Source: GCA-2862585 sp963991165 (GTDB lineage Bacteria > Bacteroidota > Bacteroidia > Flavobacteriales > UBA7312). Taken from it: a DNA stretch of 27,736 nt. A program made the position numbers and the translations under genes. Shown here in pieces: positions 1-9,636 of this stretch. Location of the stretch: assembly GCA_963991165.1 (NCBI GenBank), contig CAXDOW010000016.1, positions 1 through 27,736 of the forward strand, written 5' to 3'. The notes under the pieces are model-generated. The model saw only the letters and a list, made by a program, of their open reading frames with translations. It did no database searches and was not told where the DNA came from. Every line of letters begins with the position of its first letter. Position 1 is the stretch's first letter.

Positions 1-3000
1 ATTAAGAATAAGTTAGAATATCCTGATTTTTTAGATATTCAAATAGGAACATTTAAAGATTTTTTTCAACTCGGTTCTTCTTCTGAAAAGCGAGTACACG
101 AAGGTCTTTGGCAAGTTTTTAACGAGCATTTCCCAATTTCTGACTCTAGAAACAACTTTGTTCTTGAGTTTATTGATTACACTATTGACCCTCCAAGGTA
201 TTCTATTGAAGAATGTATTGAACGTGGGTTAACTTACAAAGTACCTCTCAAAGCTAAGCTAAAGTTGTATTGTACGGACCCTGATCACGAAGATTTTGAG
301 ACCATCGAACAAGAAGTCTTTTTAGGTTCGGTTCCTTATGTTACCCCCAAAGGATCTTTTGTCATTAATGGTGCTGAACGCGTTGTGGTTTCTCAACTAC
401 ATCGTTCTCCAGGCGTATTTTTTGGACACAGCTTTCATGCCAACGGAGCCAAGTTATATTCGGCTCGTGTCATTCCATTCAAAGGATCATGGATTGAATT
501 TGCCACTGACATACACAATGTCATGTATGCCTACATTGACAGAAAGAAAAAATTACCTGTTACCACATTACTTCGTTCAATAGGCTTTGAAAACGATAAA
601 GACATATTAGAAATTTTCAACCTAGCTGATGAAATTAAAGTTAGTAAAGCTGCCTTGAAACGAATTGTTGGACGAAAGCTTGCAGCGCGAATTTTAAAGA
701 CATGGGTAGAAGACTTTGTTGACGAAGATACGGGTGAAGTGGTTTCCATAGAGCGAAATGAAGTCATTGTCGACAGAGAAACTATAATAGAAAAAGACCA
801 CATTGAAGACATCATTGACTCAGGTTCAAAAACGATACTTCTACACAAGGAAGATGTCAGTACTTCCGAATATGCTATTATCTATAACACGCTTCAGAAA
901 GATCCAACCAATTCTGAGAAAGAAGCCGTCATTTACATCTACCGACAATTACGAAATGCCGAGCCACCAGATGAAGAGACGGCCAGAGGAATTATTGATA
1001 AATTATTCTTTTCCGATCAACGCTACAGTCTAGGGGAGGTTGGTCGATTTAGAATCAATAAAAAATTAGAGCTAGATGTTGACTCAGAAATTCAAATTCT
1101 AACAAAGGAAGACATCATTTCGATTATCAAAAACTTAGTCGAGTTAGCAAATTCAAAAACCAACGTTGATGATATCGACCACTTAAGTAATCGAAGAGTC
1201 AGAACGGTTGGTGAGCAATTATCAAATCAATTTAGCTTAGGACTTTCAAGAATGGCAAGAACTATTCGTGAAAGAATGAATGTTAGAGATAATGAAGTAT
1301 TTACTCCCGTTGATTTAATCAACGCTAAAACACTCTCCAGTGTTATAAACTCATTTTTTGGTACCAATCAACTTTCTCAGTTCATGGACCAAACCAACCC
1401 CTTAGCTGAGGTTACTCACAAACGAAGAATGTCAGCATTAGGACCAGGTGGTCTTTCTAGAGAAAGAGCAGGTTTTGAGGTTCGTGACGTTCATTACACT
1501 CACTACGGAAGATTGTGTCCTATTGAAACACCAGAAGGACCAAACATTGGATTAATTTCATCCTTGTGCGTTTACGCTAAAGTTAACAACCTTGGCTTCA
1601 TTGAAACACCCTACAGGAAAGTACAAGAAGGTGTTGTTCAAGTAAAAGATCAACCCATTTATCTGTCTGCCGAGGAAGAAAACAACATGACTATCGCACA
1701 GGCCAATGCCCCAATTTCCGATTCTGGCGACTTTGAAATTGATAGGGTAAAAGCTAGATTTGAAGGCGACTATCCTGTTACAGAGCCCCAAAACATTGAT
1801 TTAATGGATGTTGCACCCAACCAAATTGCCTCCATAGCAGCCTCATTAATACCGTTTCTTGAGCATGATGATGCTAACCGTGCTTTGATGGGATCAAACA
1901 TGATGCGACAAGCCGTTCCTCTGTTAAAAACAGATGCTCCTATTGTTGGAACAGGTTTGGAGCCACAAGTAGCTCGAGATTCTAGAGTTTTAGTCAATGC
2001 AGAAGGAAAAGGTGTCGTTGAATTTGTCGACTCTAAAGAAATCCACATACGTTATGACTTATCCGATGAAGACAAACTACTTTCTTTTGAAGATGAGGTC
2101 AAAATATACAAGCTCACAAAATTCAAAAAAACCAACCAAAATACCTGTATGAATTTGAAGCCCATTGTTAAAAAGGGCGATACAATTGAGAAAGGACAAG
2201 TTTTGTGTGAAGGTTTTGCGACACAAAATGGTGAACTGGCTATTGGAAGAAACTTAAAAGTGGCGTTCATGCCATGGAAAGGTTACAATTTTGAAGATGC
2301 TATAGTACTATCTGAACGAGTAGTAAGAGAGGACTTATTTACTTCCATTCACATCGAAGAAATGATAGTCAATGTGAGAGATACTAAACGAGGGGCGGAA
2401 GAACTAACAGCAGATATACCCAACGTTTCAGAAGAAGCTACCAAAGATTTAGATGAAAATGGTATGATTCGAATAGGTGCTGAATTGAAACCGGGTGATA
2501 TTATAATTGGAAAAATTACTCCTAAGGGTGAATCCGATCCAACCCCTGAAGAAAAACTATTAAAAGCTATATTTGGAGACAAAGCAGGTGATGTAAAAGA
2601 TGCTTCGCTAAAAGCTCGTCCATCGTTTAAAGGTGTAGTTATTGATAAAAAGTTATTCTCAAAATCTATAAAAGACAAAAGAGTAAGAGCAATGGATAAG
2701 GAAGCCGTTGCAGAGCTTGAAAATGAATACAAGCAAATATTCAATGATTTAAAATCGGTTTTAGTCAACAAACTATTTACGTTTTTGAGTGGAAAAACAT
2801 CACAAGGAATTTTTAGTAACCTAGGTGATGAGCTTATTGCCAAAGGGGTCAAGTTTACTCTAAAAGCCCTGCAAGCAATAGACTTTGACACGCTTGACGT
2901 CAACAAATCCAAATGGATTCTTGACAAAGAGCTCAATGCCAAAGTAGCTTCGCTAATGAATAACTATTATTTGAAACATAGTGAACTCTTGAGCGAATTA

Positions 3001-3774
3001 CGACGCAAGAAATTTGCTATCACTGTAGGTGATGAATTGCCAACAGGTGTGCTAAAATTAGCCAAGGTATATGTCGCTAAAAAACGTAAAGTTCAAGTAG
3101 GCGATAAACTAGCAGGACGTCATGGTAACAAAGGTATTGTGGCCAAGATTGTACGAGACGAGGACATGCCATTTTTAGATGATGGATCAACTGTTGATAT
3201 CATTCTAAATCCTCTGGGGGTACCATCAAGGATGAACCTTGGACAGATTTATGAAACGGTATTAGGATGGGCAGGGCAAAAGTTGGATAGAAAATATTTC
3301 ACCCCTGTGTTTGATGGAGCTTCTATTGATGACATCAACAAAGAAACCGACACGGCAGGTCTTCCTAGATATGGACAAACCTACCTTTACGATGGAGGAA
3401 CGGGTGAACGTTTTGATCAACCAGCAACCGTTGGTATTATTTACATGCTAAAATTAGGTCACATGGTTGATGACAAAATGCATGCTCGTTCAATAGGACC
3501 GTACTCACTAATTACACAGCAACCACTAGGTGGTAAAGCACAATTTGGTGGACAACGTTTAGGAGAAATGGAAGTTTGGGCCCTAGAGGGATATGGCGCA
3601 TCCAATATCCTACAAGAAATGCTAACAGTCAAATCGGACGATGTCATTGGACGTGCCAAAGCATACGAGGCAATTGTTAAAGGTAGCCCAATGCCAACAC
3701 CAGGAATTCCTGAGTCGTTCAATGTACTAATGCACGAACTATTAGGTCTTGGACTGAAGGTAACATTACATTAA
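1..3774 (+). CDS. rpoB: DNA-directed RNA polymerase beta subunit (5' end cut by window)
   Basis: This is the beta subunit of RNA polymerase, which with beta' forms the catalytic core. The frame is open from base 1 to the TAA ending at 3774 (1257 codons). Bacteroidota RpoB is roughly 1270 aa, so about 10-20 N-terminal residues are missing; the TTG at 265 is internal, because conserved RpoB sequence continues upstream of it. The rifampicin-binding region is encoded at about 1357-1440 (FFGTNQLSQFMDQTNP then THKRRMSALGPGG). The positions equivalent to E. coli D516, H526 and S531 are D (1387), H (1417) and S (1432), the usual sensitive residues. Other family blocks are CPIETPEGPNIGLI, GRHGNKG near 3117 and the C-terminal GGKAQFGGQRLGEMEVWALE. 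rpoC follows 38 bases downstream, so the two are almost certainly co-transcribed. Confidence 0.98.
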   Translation: MKNKLEYPDFLDIQIGTFKDFFQLGSSSEKRVHEGLWQVFNEHFPISDSRNNFVLEFIDYTIDPPRYSIEECIERGLTYKVPLKAKLKLYCTDPDHEDFETIEQEVFLGSVPYVTPKGSFVINGAERVVVSQLHRSPGVFFGHSFHANGAKLYSARVIPFKGSWIEFATDIHNVMYAYIDRKKKLPVTTLLRSIGFENDKDILEIFNLADEIKVSKAALKRIVGRKLAARILKTWVEDFVDEDTGEVVSIERNEVIVDRETIIEKDHIEDIIDSGSKTILLHKEDVSTSEYAIIYNTLQKDPTNSEKEAVIYIYRQLRNAEPPDEETARGIIDKLFFSDQRYSLGEVGRFRINKKLELDVDSEIQILTKEDIISIIKNLVELANSKTNVDDIDHLSNRRVRTVGEQLSNQFSLGLSRMARTIRERMNVRDNEVFTPVDLINAKTLSSVINSFFGTNQLSQFMDQTNPLAEVTHKRRMSALGPGGLSRERAGFEVRDVHYTHYGRLCPIETPEGPNIGLISSLCVYAKVNNLGFIETPYRKVQEGVVQVKDQPIYLSAEEENNMTIAQANAPISDSGDFEIDRVKARFEGDYPVTEPQNIDLMDVAPNQIASIAASLIPFLEHDDANRALMGSNMMRQAVPLLKTDAPIVGTGLEPQVARDSRVLVNAEGKGVVEFVDSKEIHIRYDLSDEDKLLSFEDEVKIYKLTKFKKTNQNTCMNLKPIVKKGDTIEKGQVLCEGFATQNGELAIGRNLKVAFMPWKGYNFEDAIVLSERVVREDLFTSIHIEEMIVNVRDTKRGAEELTADIPNVSEEATKDLDENGMIRIGAELKPGDIIIGKITPKGESDPTPEEKLLKAIFGDKAGDVKDASLKARPSFKGVVIDKKLFSKSIKDKRVRAMDKEAVAELENEYKQIFNDLKSVLVNKLFTFLSGKTSQGIFSNLGDELIAKGVKFTLKALQAIDFDTLDVNKSKWILDKELNAKVASLMNNYYLKHSELLSELRRKKFAITVGDELPTGVLKLAKVYVAKKRKVQVGDKLAGRHGNKGIVAKIVRDEDMPFLDDGSTVDIILNPLGVPSRMNLGQIYETVLGWAGQKLDRKYFTPVFDGASIDDINKETDTAGLPRYGQTYLYDGGTGERFDQPATVGIIYMLKLGHMVDDKMHARSIGPYSLITQQPLGGKAQFGGQRLGEMEVWALEGYGASNILQEMLTVKSDDVIGRAKAYEAIVKGSPMPTPGIPESFNVLMHELLGLGLKVTLH

Positions 3775-3812
3775 AAAATCGCTAAACACACTCCACAATA
3801 ATTACACATTAT

Positions 3813-6800
3813 ATGGCTTTTAGAAAAAATAAAAAAGAAGTAAACAAAGTATTCAACAATATCACAATCAGCTTAGCTTCACCAGAAGATATTCTAGCAA
3901 AATCTAGAGGAGAAGTGACTAAGCCAGAGACCATCAACTACAGAACCTACAAACCTGAACGTGATGGCTTATTTTGTGAACGAATTTTTGGGCCTACCAA
4001 AGATTTTGAGTGTCATTGTGGAAAATACAAAAGAATCCGTTATAGAGGTATTATTTGTGACCGTTGTGGAGTTGAAGTGACGGAGAAAAAAGTTAGAAGA
4101 GAGCGAACAGGACACATTCAGCTTGTCGTTCCAGTAGCTCACATTTGGTATTCCAAGTCAAATCCCAATAAAATTGGCTACTTGTTAGGACTTCCTAGCA
4201 AAAAGTTGGACATGATTATTTACTACGAACGATTTGTAGTTATTCAGCCCGGAAAAGCCAAAAATGCCGAAGGAGAACCATTACAGTATATGGATTTTCT
4301 AACCGAGGACGAGTACCTAGATTCTTTAGAGCAACTACCGAGCGAAAATCGCTATTTGGACGATGATGATCCCAATAAGTTTATTGCTAAGATGGGTGCA
4401 GAAGCTCTCATTGATTTATTGAGTCGATTAGATTTAGATCAATTGTCATATGATTTAAGACACAAAGCCAATACAGAGACCTCTCAGCAGCGAAAAATGG
4501 AGGCATTGAAGAGGTTACAAGTCATTGAATCGTTTAGAGATGCTAACTCAAGAATAGAAAACAAGCCAGAATGGATGATCATTAAAGTCATTCCGGTTAT
4601 ACCACCTGAATTAAGACCTTTAGTACCACTAGATGGTGGTCGTTTCGCAACCTCTGATTTAAATGACCTCTACAGAAGAGTCATTATCAGAAACAACCGA
4701 TTAAAGCGACTTATGGAAATTAAAGCTCCTGAGGTCATTTTAAGAAACGAAAAAAGGATGCTACAGGAATCCGTAGATTCACTATTTGACAACTCTAGAA
4801 AATCGAGTGCTGTTAAAACAGAATCCAACAGAGCACTTAAATCCTTATCTGATAGTCTGAAAGGAAAACAAGGAAGATTCCGTCAAAACCTATTAGGTAA
4901 AAGGGTTGATTATTCAGCACGTTCCGTTATTGTTGTGGGTCCAGAATTGAAAATGCACGAATGCGGACTTCCCAAAAATATGGCGGCAGAACTTTTTAAA
5001 CCCTTCATCATCCGCAAAATGATTGACAGAGGGATTGTAAAAACCGTCAAATCGGCTAAGAAAATCATTGACAAAAGAGAACCCGTCGTATGGGATATTT
5101 TAGAAAATGTCATGAAAGGGCATCCTGTTTTACTAAACCGTGCTCCAACACTACACCGTCTAGGTATTCAGGCCTTCCAGCCCGTGATGATAGAAGGTAA
5201 AGCCATACGACTTCACCCTTTAGTATGTACAGCATTCAACGCCGACTTCGATGGTGACCAAATGGCTGTTCATTTACCACTTGGTGAGGCGGCTGTATTA
5301 GAAGCTCAATTATTAATGCTAGCTTCTCACAATATACTAAACCCGGCCAATGGAGCACCTGTTACCGTACCTTCACAGGATATGGTATTGGGCCTTTACT
5401 ACATGACTAAACCTCTGAAAGGGGGCAAGGGCGAAGGTTTAACATTCTTCTCTCAAGATGAAGTGAAAATCGCTTTCAACGAAGGCATAGTAGATTTACA
5501 TTCAATCATCAAAGTAAAAGCACATGTTAAAGTTAATGAGCAACTTGAATATAGGCTCATTGAAACAACTGTTGGTCGAGTATTATTTAACGAACACGTT
5601 CCCGAATCGGTTGGATTTATTGATAAACTATTGACCAAAAAAGCATTGAGAGATGTGATTGGCGATGTGTTGAGTCATTCAGGAATTGCTAAGACCACAC
5701 ATTTCCTAGACGCTATCAAAGAAATAGGATATCATTTTGCCTTCAAAGGAGGACTATCTTTCAACTTAGGAGATGTCATCATCCCTAACGAAAAGGATAC
5801 CATGATTACTGACGCTTACAATCAGGTTGATGAAGTTACTTCCAACTACAATATGGGATTCATTACAAACAATGAGCGTTACAATCAAGTTATTGATATT
5901 TGGTCCAATACCAATGCTCACCTTACTGAAAAAGTAATGAGTCAATTGAGTTCTGATAAAGAAGGATTTAATTCTGTTTACATGATGTTGGATTCTGGTG
6001 CAAGAGGATCGAAAGAGCAAATTAAACAGCTTGGTGGAATGAGAGGCCTGATGGCTAAGCCACAAAAATCGGGTGACAAAAGTGGAGCCGCAATTATCGA
6101 AAATCCAATTATTGCTAACTTTAAAGAAGGCCTATCTATCCTAGAGTATTTTATTTCGACTCACGGTGCTAGAAAAGGACTTGCAGATACGGCCTTAAAA
6201 ACAGCCGATGCAGGTTATTTGACTAGACGTTTGGTAGATGCCTCTCAAGACGTTGTTGTTAAGATTGAAGATTGTGGAACATTAAGAGGACTAGAAATTT
6301 CAGCTTACAAGAAAAACGATGAAGTAGTAGAACCACTCAAAGACCGAATTGTTGGACGAGTATCTCTTCACAACGTTTACGATTTTGACGGAAATCTGTT
6401 GGTTTCTAGCGATGAAATAATCGATGAAAGAATAGCTCAACAGATAGAGGATAGCAACATCGAATCTGTAGAAGTACGATCCGTTTTAACCTGCGAGGCC
6501 AAAAAAGGTGTTTGTGCCAAATGTTATGGTAGAAACCTTTCTACTGGAAAAATGGCAGTATCTGGAGATACCGTAGGTGTTGTTGCGGCACAATCCATTG
6601 GTGAACCTGGAACACAGCTTACGTTGAGAACATTCCACCTTGGAGGAACCGCATCTAAAATTGCTTCTGAATCAAGTATCGTTACTAAGTTCGACGGAAA
6701 AGTAGAAATTGATGATTTAAAGACCATCAAAACTAAAAACGATGATGGCCAAGATATTCAAATGGTCATTAGTAGAACGTCTGAAGTTAGAATTATTGAT

Positions 6801-8114
6801 GAGAAATTAGGCATTGTTTTATCCTCAACTAACATTCCTTACGGTTCGACGCTGTACATTGAGTCAGGAAAGAAGGTTAAGAAGGGAACAAAAATTTGTG
6901 ATTGGGATCCATACAACGCCGTTATTATTTCTGAATTTGATGGAACCGTTGCTTTCAATGACATTATTGAAGGCATGTCTTACAGAGTAGAATCCGATGA
7001 GCAAACTGGCTTTGAAGAAAAAGTAATGATAGAACGAAAAGACAAGGCATTGAACCCATCTATTTCTATTGTTAACAAAAAAGCCGAATCAACTAGAAAT
7101 TACAGCATACCTGTTAAGGCCCACCTTTCTGTGGACGATGATCAAAAGATTAAGGCCGGACAAGTGATAGCTAAGATTCCACGACTCGGTTCTTCATTAG
7201 GTGATATTACGGGTGGTCTTCCTAGGGTGACTGAGCTTTTTGAAGCACGTGACCCATCCAATCCAGCTATTGTTACCGAAATTGATGGAATTGTATCTTT
7301 TGGACCAAAAATCAAAAGAGGAAATAAAGAAGTTATTATTACTTCCAAAACAGGTGAGGTGTCAAAATATCTCATTCCATTATCTAAACATTTGTTGGTA
7401 CAGGAAAATGATTTTGTGAAATCTGGAATGCCATTATGTGATGGTGCTATTACGCCTTCTGACATCCTTAGAATTAAGGGCCCAACAGCTGTTCAAGAAT
7501 ACATAGTTAACGAAATTCAGGAAGTTTATCGACTGCAAGGAATGAAAATTAACGATAAGCATTTTGAGGTTGTCGTTAGGCAAATGATGCGTAAGATGTC
7601 GATTATTGATGCTGGAGATACTAGATTCTTAGATGGACAAGTGGTTACTAAACTCGAGTTTTTAGAAGAAAACGATCGAATTTATGGAATGAAAGTAGTT
7701 GAAGACGCTGGTGATTCCAATATATTCAAATTAGGTCAAATTATTTCTGCTAGAAAATTGAGAGAAGAAAACTCACGATTGAGACGTAAGGATTTAAAAA
7801 TCGTTGAAGTCAGAGATATTGTTCCAGCTACTAGTGAACAAAAAATTCAAGGGATTACTCGAGCCGCTCTTCAAACAAATAGTTGGGTGTCAGCGGCATC
7901 GTTCCAAGAAACCACCAAAGTACTGAACGCCGCTGCCATTAGTGGAAAGCGTGATGGTTTAGAGGGCTTGAAAGAAAACGTAATTGTAGGTCATAAAATT
8001 CCTGCTGGTACGGGCTTACGTAAATTTGATGACATCATCGTTGGTTCCAACGAGGAGTACAATCAGTTGATGGCTGCCAGTGACGACCAAGTAGCAGATG
8101 AAGAAATTAATTAA
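3813..8114 (+). CDS. rpoC: DNA-directed RNA polymerase beta' subunit
   Basis: This is the beta' subunit of RNA polymerase (1433 aa, usual for Bacteroidota), carrying the catalytic magnesium site. The catalytic NADFDGD motif lies at residues 476-482. The N-terminal zinc site is C67, C69, C82 and C85; the second is C821, C894, C901 and C904. The bridge-helix and trigger-loop regions are recognisable (for example GARGSKEQIKQLGGMRGLM and QSIGEPGTQLTLRTFH). The ATG start at 3813 gives the usual Bacteroidota N-terminus (MAFRKNKK...), 38 bases after rpoB. A DUF3467 gene starts 14 bases downstream, so the three form one transcription unit. Nothing unusual was seen. Confidence 0.98.
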   Translation: MAFRKNKKEVNKVFNNITISLASPEDILAKSRGEVTKPETINYRTYKPERDGLFCERIFGPTKDFECHCGKYKRIRYRGIICDRCGVEVTEKKVRRERTGHIQLVVPVAHIWYSKSNPNKIGYLLGLPSKKLDMIIYYERFVVIQPGKAKNAEGEPLQYMDFLTEDEYLDSLEQLPSENRYLDDDDPNKFIAKMGAEALIDLLSRLDLDQLSYDLRHKANTETSQQRKMEALKRLQVIESFRDANSRIENKPEWMIIKVIPVIPPELRPLVPLDGGRFATSDLNDLYRRVIIRNNRLKRLMEIKAPEVILRNEKRMLQESVDSLFDNSRKSSAVKTESNRALKSLSDSLKGKQGRFRQNLLGKRVDYSARSVIVVGPELKMHECGLPKNMAAELFKPFIIRKMIDRGIVKTVKSAKKIIDKREPVVWDILENVMKGHPVLLNRAPTLHRLGIQAFQPVMIEGKAIRLHPLVCTAFNADFDGDQMAVHLPLGEAAVLEAQLLMLASHNILNPANGAPVTVPSQDMVLGLYYMTKPLKGGKGEGLTFFSQDEVKIAFNEGIVDLHSIIKVKAHVKVNEQLEYRLIETTVGRVLFNEHVPESVGFIDKLLTKKALRDVIGDVLSHSGIAKTTHFLDAIKEIGYHFAFKGGLSFNLGDVIIPNEKDTMITDAYNQVDEVTSNYNMGFITNNERYNQVIDIWSNTNAHLTEKVMSQLSSDKEGFNSVYMMLDSGARGSKEQIKQLGGMRGLMAKPQKSGDKSGAAIIENPIIANFKEGLSILEYFISTHGARKGLADTALKTADAGYLTRRLVDASQDVVVKIEDCGTLRGLEISAYKKNDEVVEPLKDRIVGRVSLHNVYDFDGNLLVSSDEIIDERIAQQIEDSNIESVEVRSVLTCEAKKGVCAKCYGRNLSTGKMAVSGDTVGVVAAQSIGEPGTQLTLRTFHLGGTASKIASESSIVTKFDGKVEIDDLKTIKTKNDDGQDIQMVISRTSEVRIIDEKLGIVLSSTNIPYGSTLYIESGKKVKKGTKICDWDPYNAVIISEFDGTVAFNDIIEGMSYRVESDEQTGFEEKVMIERKDKALNPSISIVNKKAESTRNYSIPVKAHLSVDDDQKIKAGQVIAKIPRLGSSLGDITGGLPRVTELFEARDPSNPAIVTEIDGIVSFGPKIKRGNKEVIITSKTGEVSKYLIPLSKHLLVQENDFVKSGMPLCDGAITPSDILRIKGPTAVQEYIVNEIQEVYRLQGMKINDKHFEVVVRQMMRKMSIIDAGDTRFLDGQVVTKLEFLEENDRIYGMKVVEDAGDSNIFKLGQIISARKLREENSRLRRKDLKIVEVRDIVPATSEQKIQGITRAALQTNSWVSAASFQETTKVLNAAAISGKRDGLEGLKENVIVGHKIPAGTGLRKFDDIIVGSNEEYNQLMAASDDQVADEEIN

Positions 8115-8128
8115 TTAATTTAATCACT

Positions 8129-8437
8129 ATGTCTGAAGAAAAAAAAGGATTAAATATTGAGTTAACCGAAGATATTGCTGAAGGAACGTATAGTAATTTG
8201 GTTATTATCAATCATTCGCCCTCTGAGTTTGTCTTAGATTTCATCAAAGTTATGCCAGGTGTGCCCAAGGCCAAGGTCAAATCACGTGTGTTATTGACCC
8301 CTCAACATGCCAAACGCTTATTAAAGGCATTGTCTGATAACATTGCTAAGTTTGAGTCCCAACATGGTGACATAAAAAACATGGATGCTCCCACCAATAT
8401 TCCTTTGACGTTTAGTGGCCCAACTGCTGAGGCCTAA
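8129..8437 (+). CDS. DUF3467 family protein
   Basis: This is a small soluble protein of 102 aa that matches the DUF3467 family, found directly after rpoC in many Bacteroidota. It has no signal peptide or membrane segment. The conserved part runs from about residue 20 (YSNLVIINHSPSEFVLDF) through a VLLTPQHAKRLLKAL block near residues 55-70, with a variable C-terminal tail. The molecular role is unknown; constant linkage to rpoBC suggests a connection with transcription, but that is inference only. The ATG start lies 14 bases after the rpoC stop. Confidence 0.88.
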   Translation: MSEEKKGLNIELTEDIAEGTYSNLVIINHSPSEFVLDFIKVMPGVPKAKVKSRVLLTPQHAKRLLKALSDNIAKFESQHGDIKNMDAPTNIPLTFSGPTAEA

Positions 8438-8455
8438 ATTTGGATATTGAGTGTT

Positions 8456-8469
8456 CCTTTTCTAAAAGG
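8456..8469. terminator. weak hairpin between convergent genes
   Basis: A small inverted repeat (CCTTT/AAAGG with a 4-base loop) sits in the 41-base gap between the convergent DUF3467 and desaturase genes. It could act as a weak two-way terminator, but the stem is short and AT-rich and there is no T-run beyond it. Confidence 0.2.
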
Positions 8470-8478
8470 TAGTTAGTT

Positions 8479-9558
8479 CTAAGCTACTTGCCGTCCTAAT
8501 TGCTTAAGCATTTTGGTATGTTCTACCAAAGCCCTATAAAAGGTATTGTAAGAAGAATAGGGGAGCTTGTATTTCTTACTTTTTTCTTCTACTATTTGTG
8601 AGATAGCTTTATAGTGTACATGGCACATGTTTGGAAACAAATGGTGCTCAATTTGAAAGTTTAGCCCACCTACAAACCATGAAAAGAATTTACTTTTGGG
8701 AGCATAATTGGTAGTTGTTTCCAATTGGTGAATGGCCCAGTTATTTTCTACAGTTCCATTTTTTACTCTGGGATAATCGCTATTGGGCATAATGTGTGCA
8801 GTTTGAAAAATAGTCGAAAGAATCAGCCCAGCAACAAAGTGCATAGACATAAAACATAACAACCAAAAACCCAAGGAAATATCACCTACGAAATAAGGGA
8901 TGGCAAAGATGTATCCGTAATAAATTACTTTCCAAATTACCATTTCGATCATTAGAGAACGATATTCTTTAGAGGTGATAACATTTTCCTTAAGAAAGTC
9001 ATTCAATTGTTTGAACTCTTTGTTAGTGGCCCACGAAAAGGTCATTAGACCATAAAAAAACCAAGCGTAAATATGCTGGTATTGGTGAATTTTCTTCCAT
9101 TTTGCTTGGGGTGAAAATCGCAACAATCCCATGGGACTAACGTCAGGGTCCATATCGTGAATATTAGTATAGGTATGGTGCAGTCTATTGTGTTGAATTT
9201 TCCAATTTTCGGCACTTCCGCCTAATAAGTTTAACGAGATGCCAAGAAGTCTATTAATGCCTTTATTTTTGGAATAGGCCCCATGGTTTGCATCATGCAT
9301 TACGGAAAGTCCTATGCCAGCCGTGCCAACACCCATCAGTACCCACATTAGCCAGTAAACAAAGTTACTATCGATTGAGTTTGAGACAATGACTAAATAA
9401 GGAATAAAATAGAGCGAAAACATAAAAATCGTTTTGACCATCATATCGGTATTTCCAAAACGCGTTTTTTTATGATTCTTGAAGTAGTCGTCAACTGATT
9501 TTCTCAAATCAATAAGAAAATCTTTAGATTGGGTATTGTCAAATTTGGCTACTTTCAT
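8479..9558 (-). CDS. membrane fatty acid desaturase (acyl-CoA/acyl-lipid type)
   Basis: This 359-aa integral membrane di-iron desaturase introduces a double bond into fatty acyl chains. The three histidine boxes are present: HDANH (88-92), HNRLHH (123-128) and QIEHH (302-306), with an additional H255 in QTAHIMP. The Q in place of the first H in box three is typical of the front-end/linoleoyl-CoA desaturase-like group. Hydrophobic segments lie around residues 43-60, 66-86, 163-175 and 208-250. There is no cytochrome b5 domain, so electrons must come from a separate ferredoxin or b5. The exact regiospecificity cannot be read from sequence. It lies downstream of the PLP enzyme gene in the same direction, with a 61-base gap containing an inverted repeat, so it may have its own promoter. 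The ATG start at 9558 gives a normal N-terminus. Confidence 0.92.
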   Translation of the reverse strand: MKVAKFDNTQSKDFLIDLRKSVDDYFKNHKKTRFGNTDMMVKTIFMFSLYFIPYLVIVSNSIDSNFVYWLMWVLMGVGTAGIGLSVMHDANHGAYSKNKGINRLLGISLNLLGGSAENWKIQHNRLHHTYTNIHDMDPDVSPMGLLRFSPQAKWKKIHQYQHIYAWFFYGLMTFSWATNKEFKQLNDFLKENVITSKEYRSLMIEMVIWKVIYYGYIFAIPYFVGDISLGFWLLCFMSMHFVAGLILSTIFQTAHIMPNSDYPRVKNGTVENNWAIHQLETTTNYAPKSKFFSWFVGGLNFQIEHHLFPNMCHVHYKAISQIVEEKSKKYKLPYSSYNTFYRALVEHTKMLKQLGRQVA

Positions 9559-9600
9559 TGGGAAAAACTTTGTTCGTTAAAGATAACCATTAAATACCAC

Positions 9601-9636
9601 AAAATGGGTTAACTTTACATTAAATAAACCCATTTT
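9601..9636 (-). terminator. 10-bp inverted repeat at the end of the PLP enzyme gene
   Basis: A perfect inverted repeat, AAAATGGGTT at 9601-9610 and AACCCATTTT at 9627-9636, encloses a 16-base loop. It spans the TAA stop of the PLP enzyme gene and lies just upstream of the desaturase gene. Read on the minus strand the stem ends in four T residues, as a weak intrinsic terminator would. It could equally be a protein-binding site for the desaturase gene. Confidence 0.45.

Noticed and set aside
265..267. TTG as the start of rpoB
   Set aside because: Conserved RpoB sequence (KLEYPDFLDIQIGTF and following) is open in the same frame back to base 1, so the gene simply begins outside the window.
2349..2942. 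197-codon open frame on the minus strand inside rpoB
   Set aside because: It is a Ser/Leu-rich shadow of the well-conserved rpoB frame with no recognisable motif. Other long antisense frames in rpoB, rpoC and valS were dismissed for the same reason.
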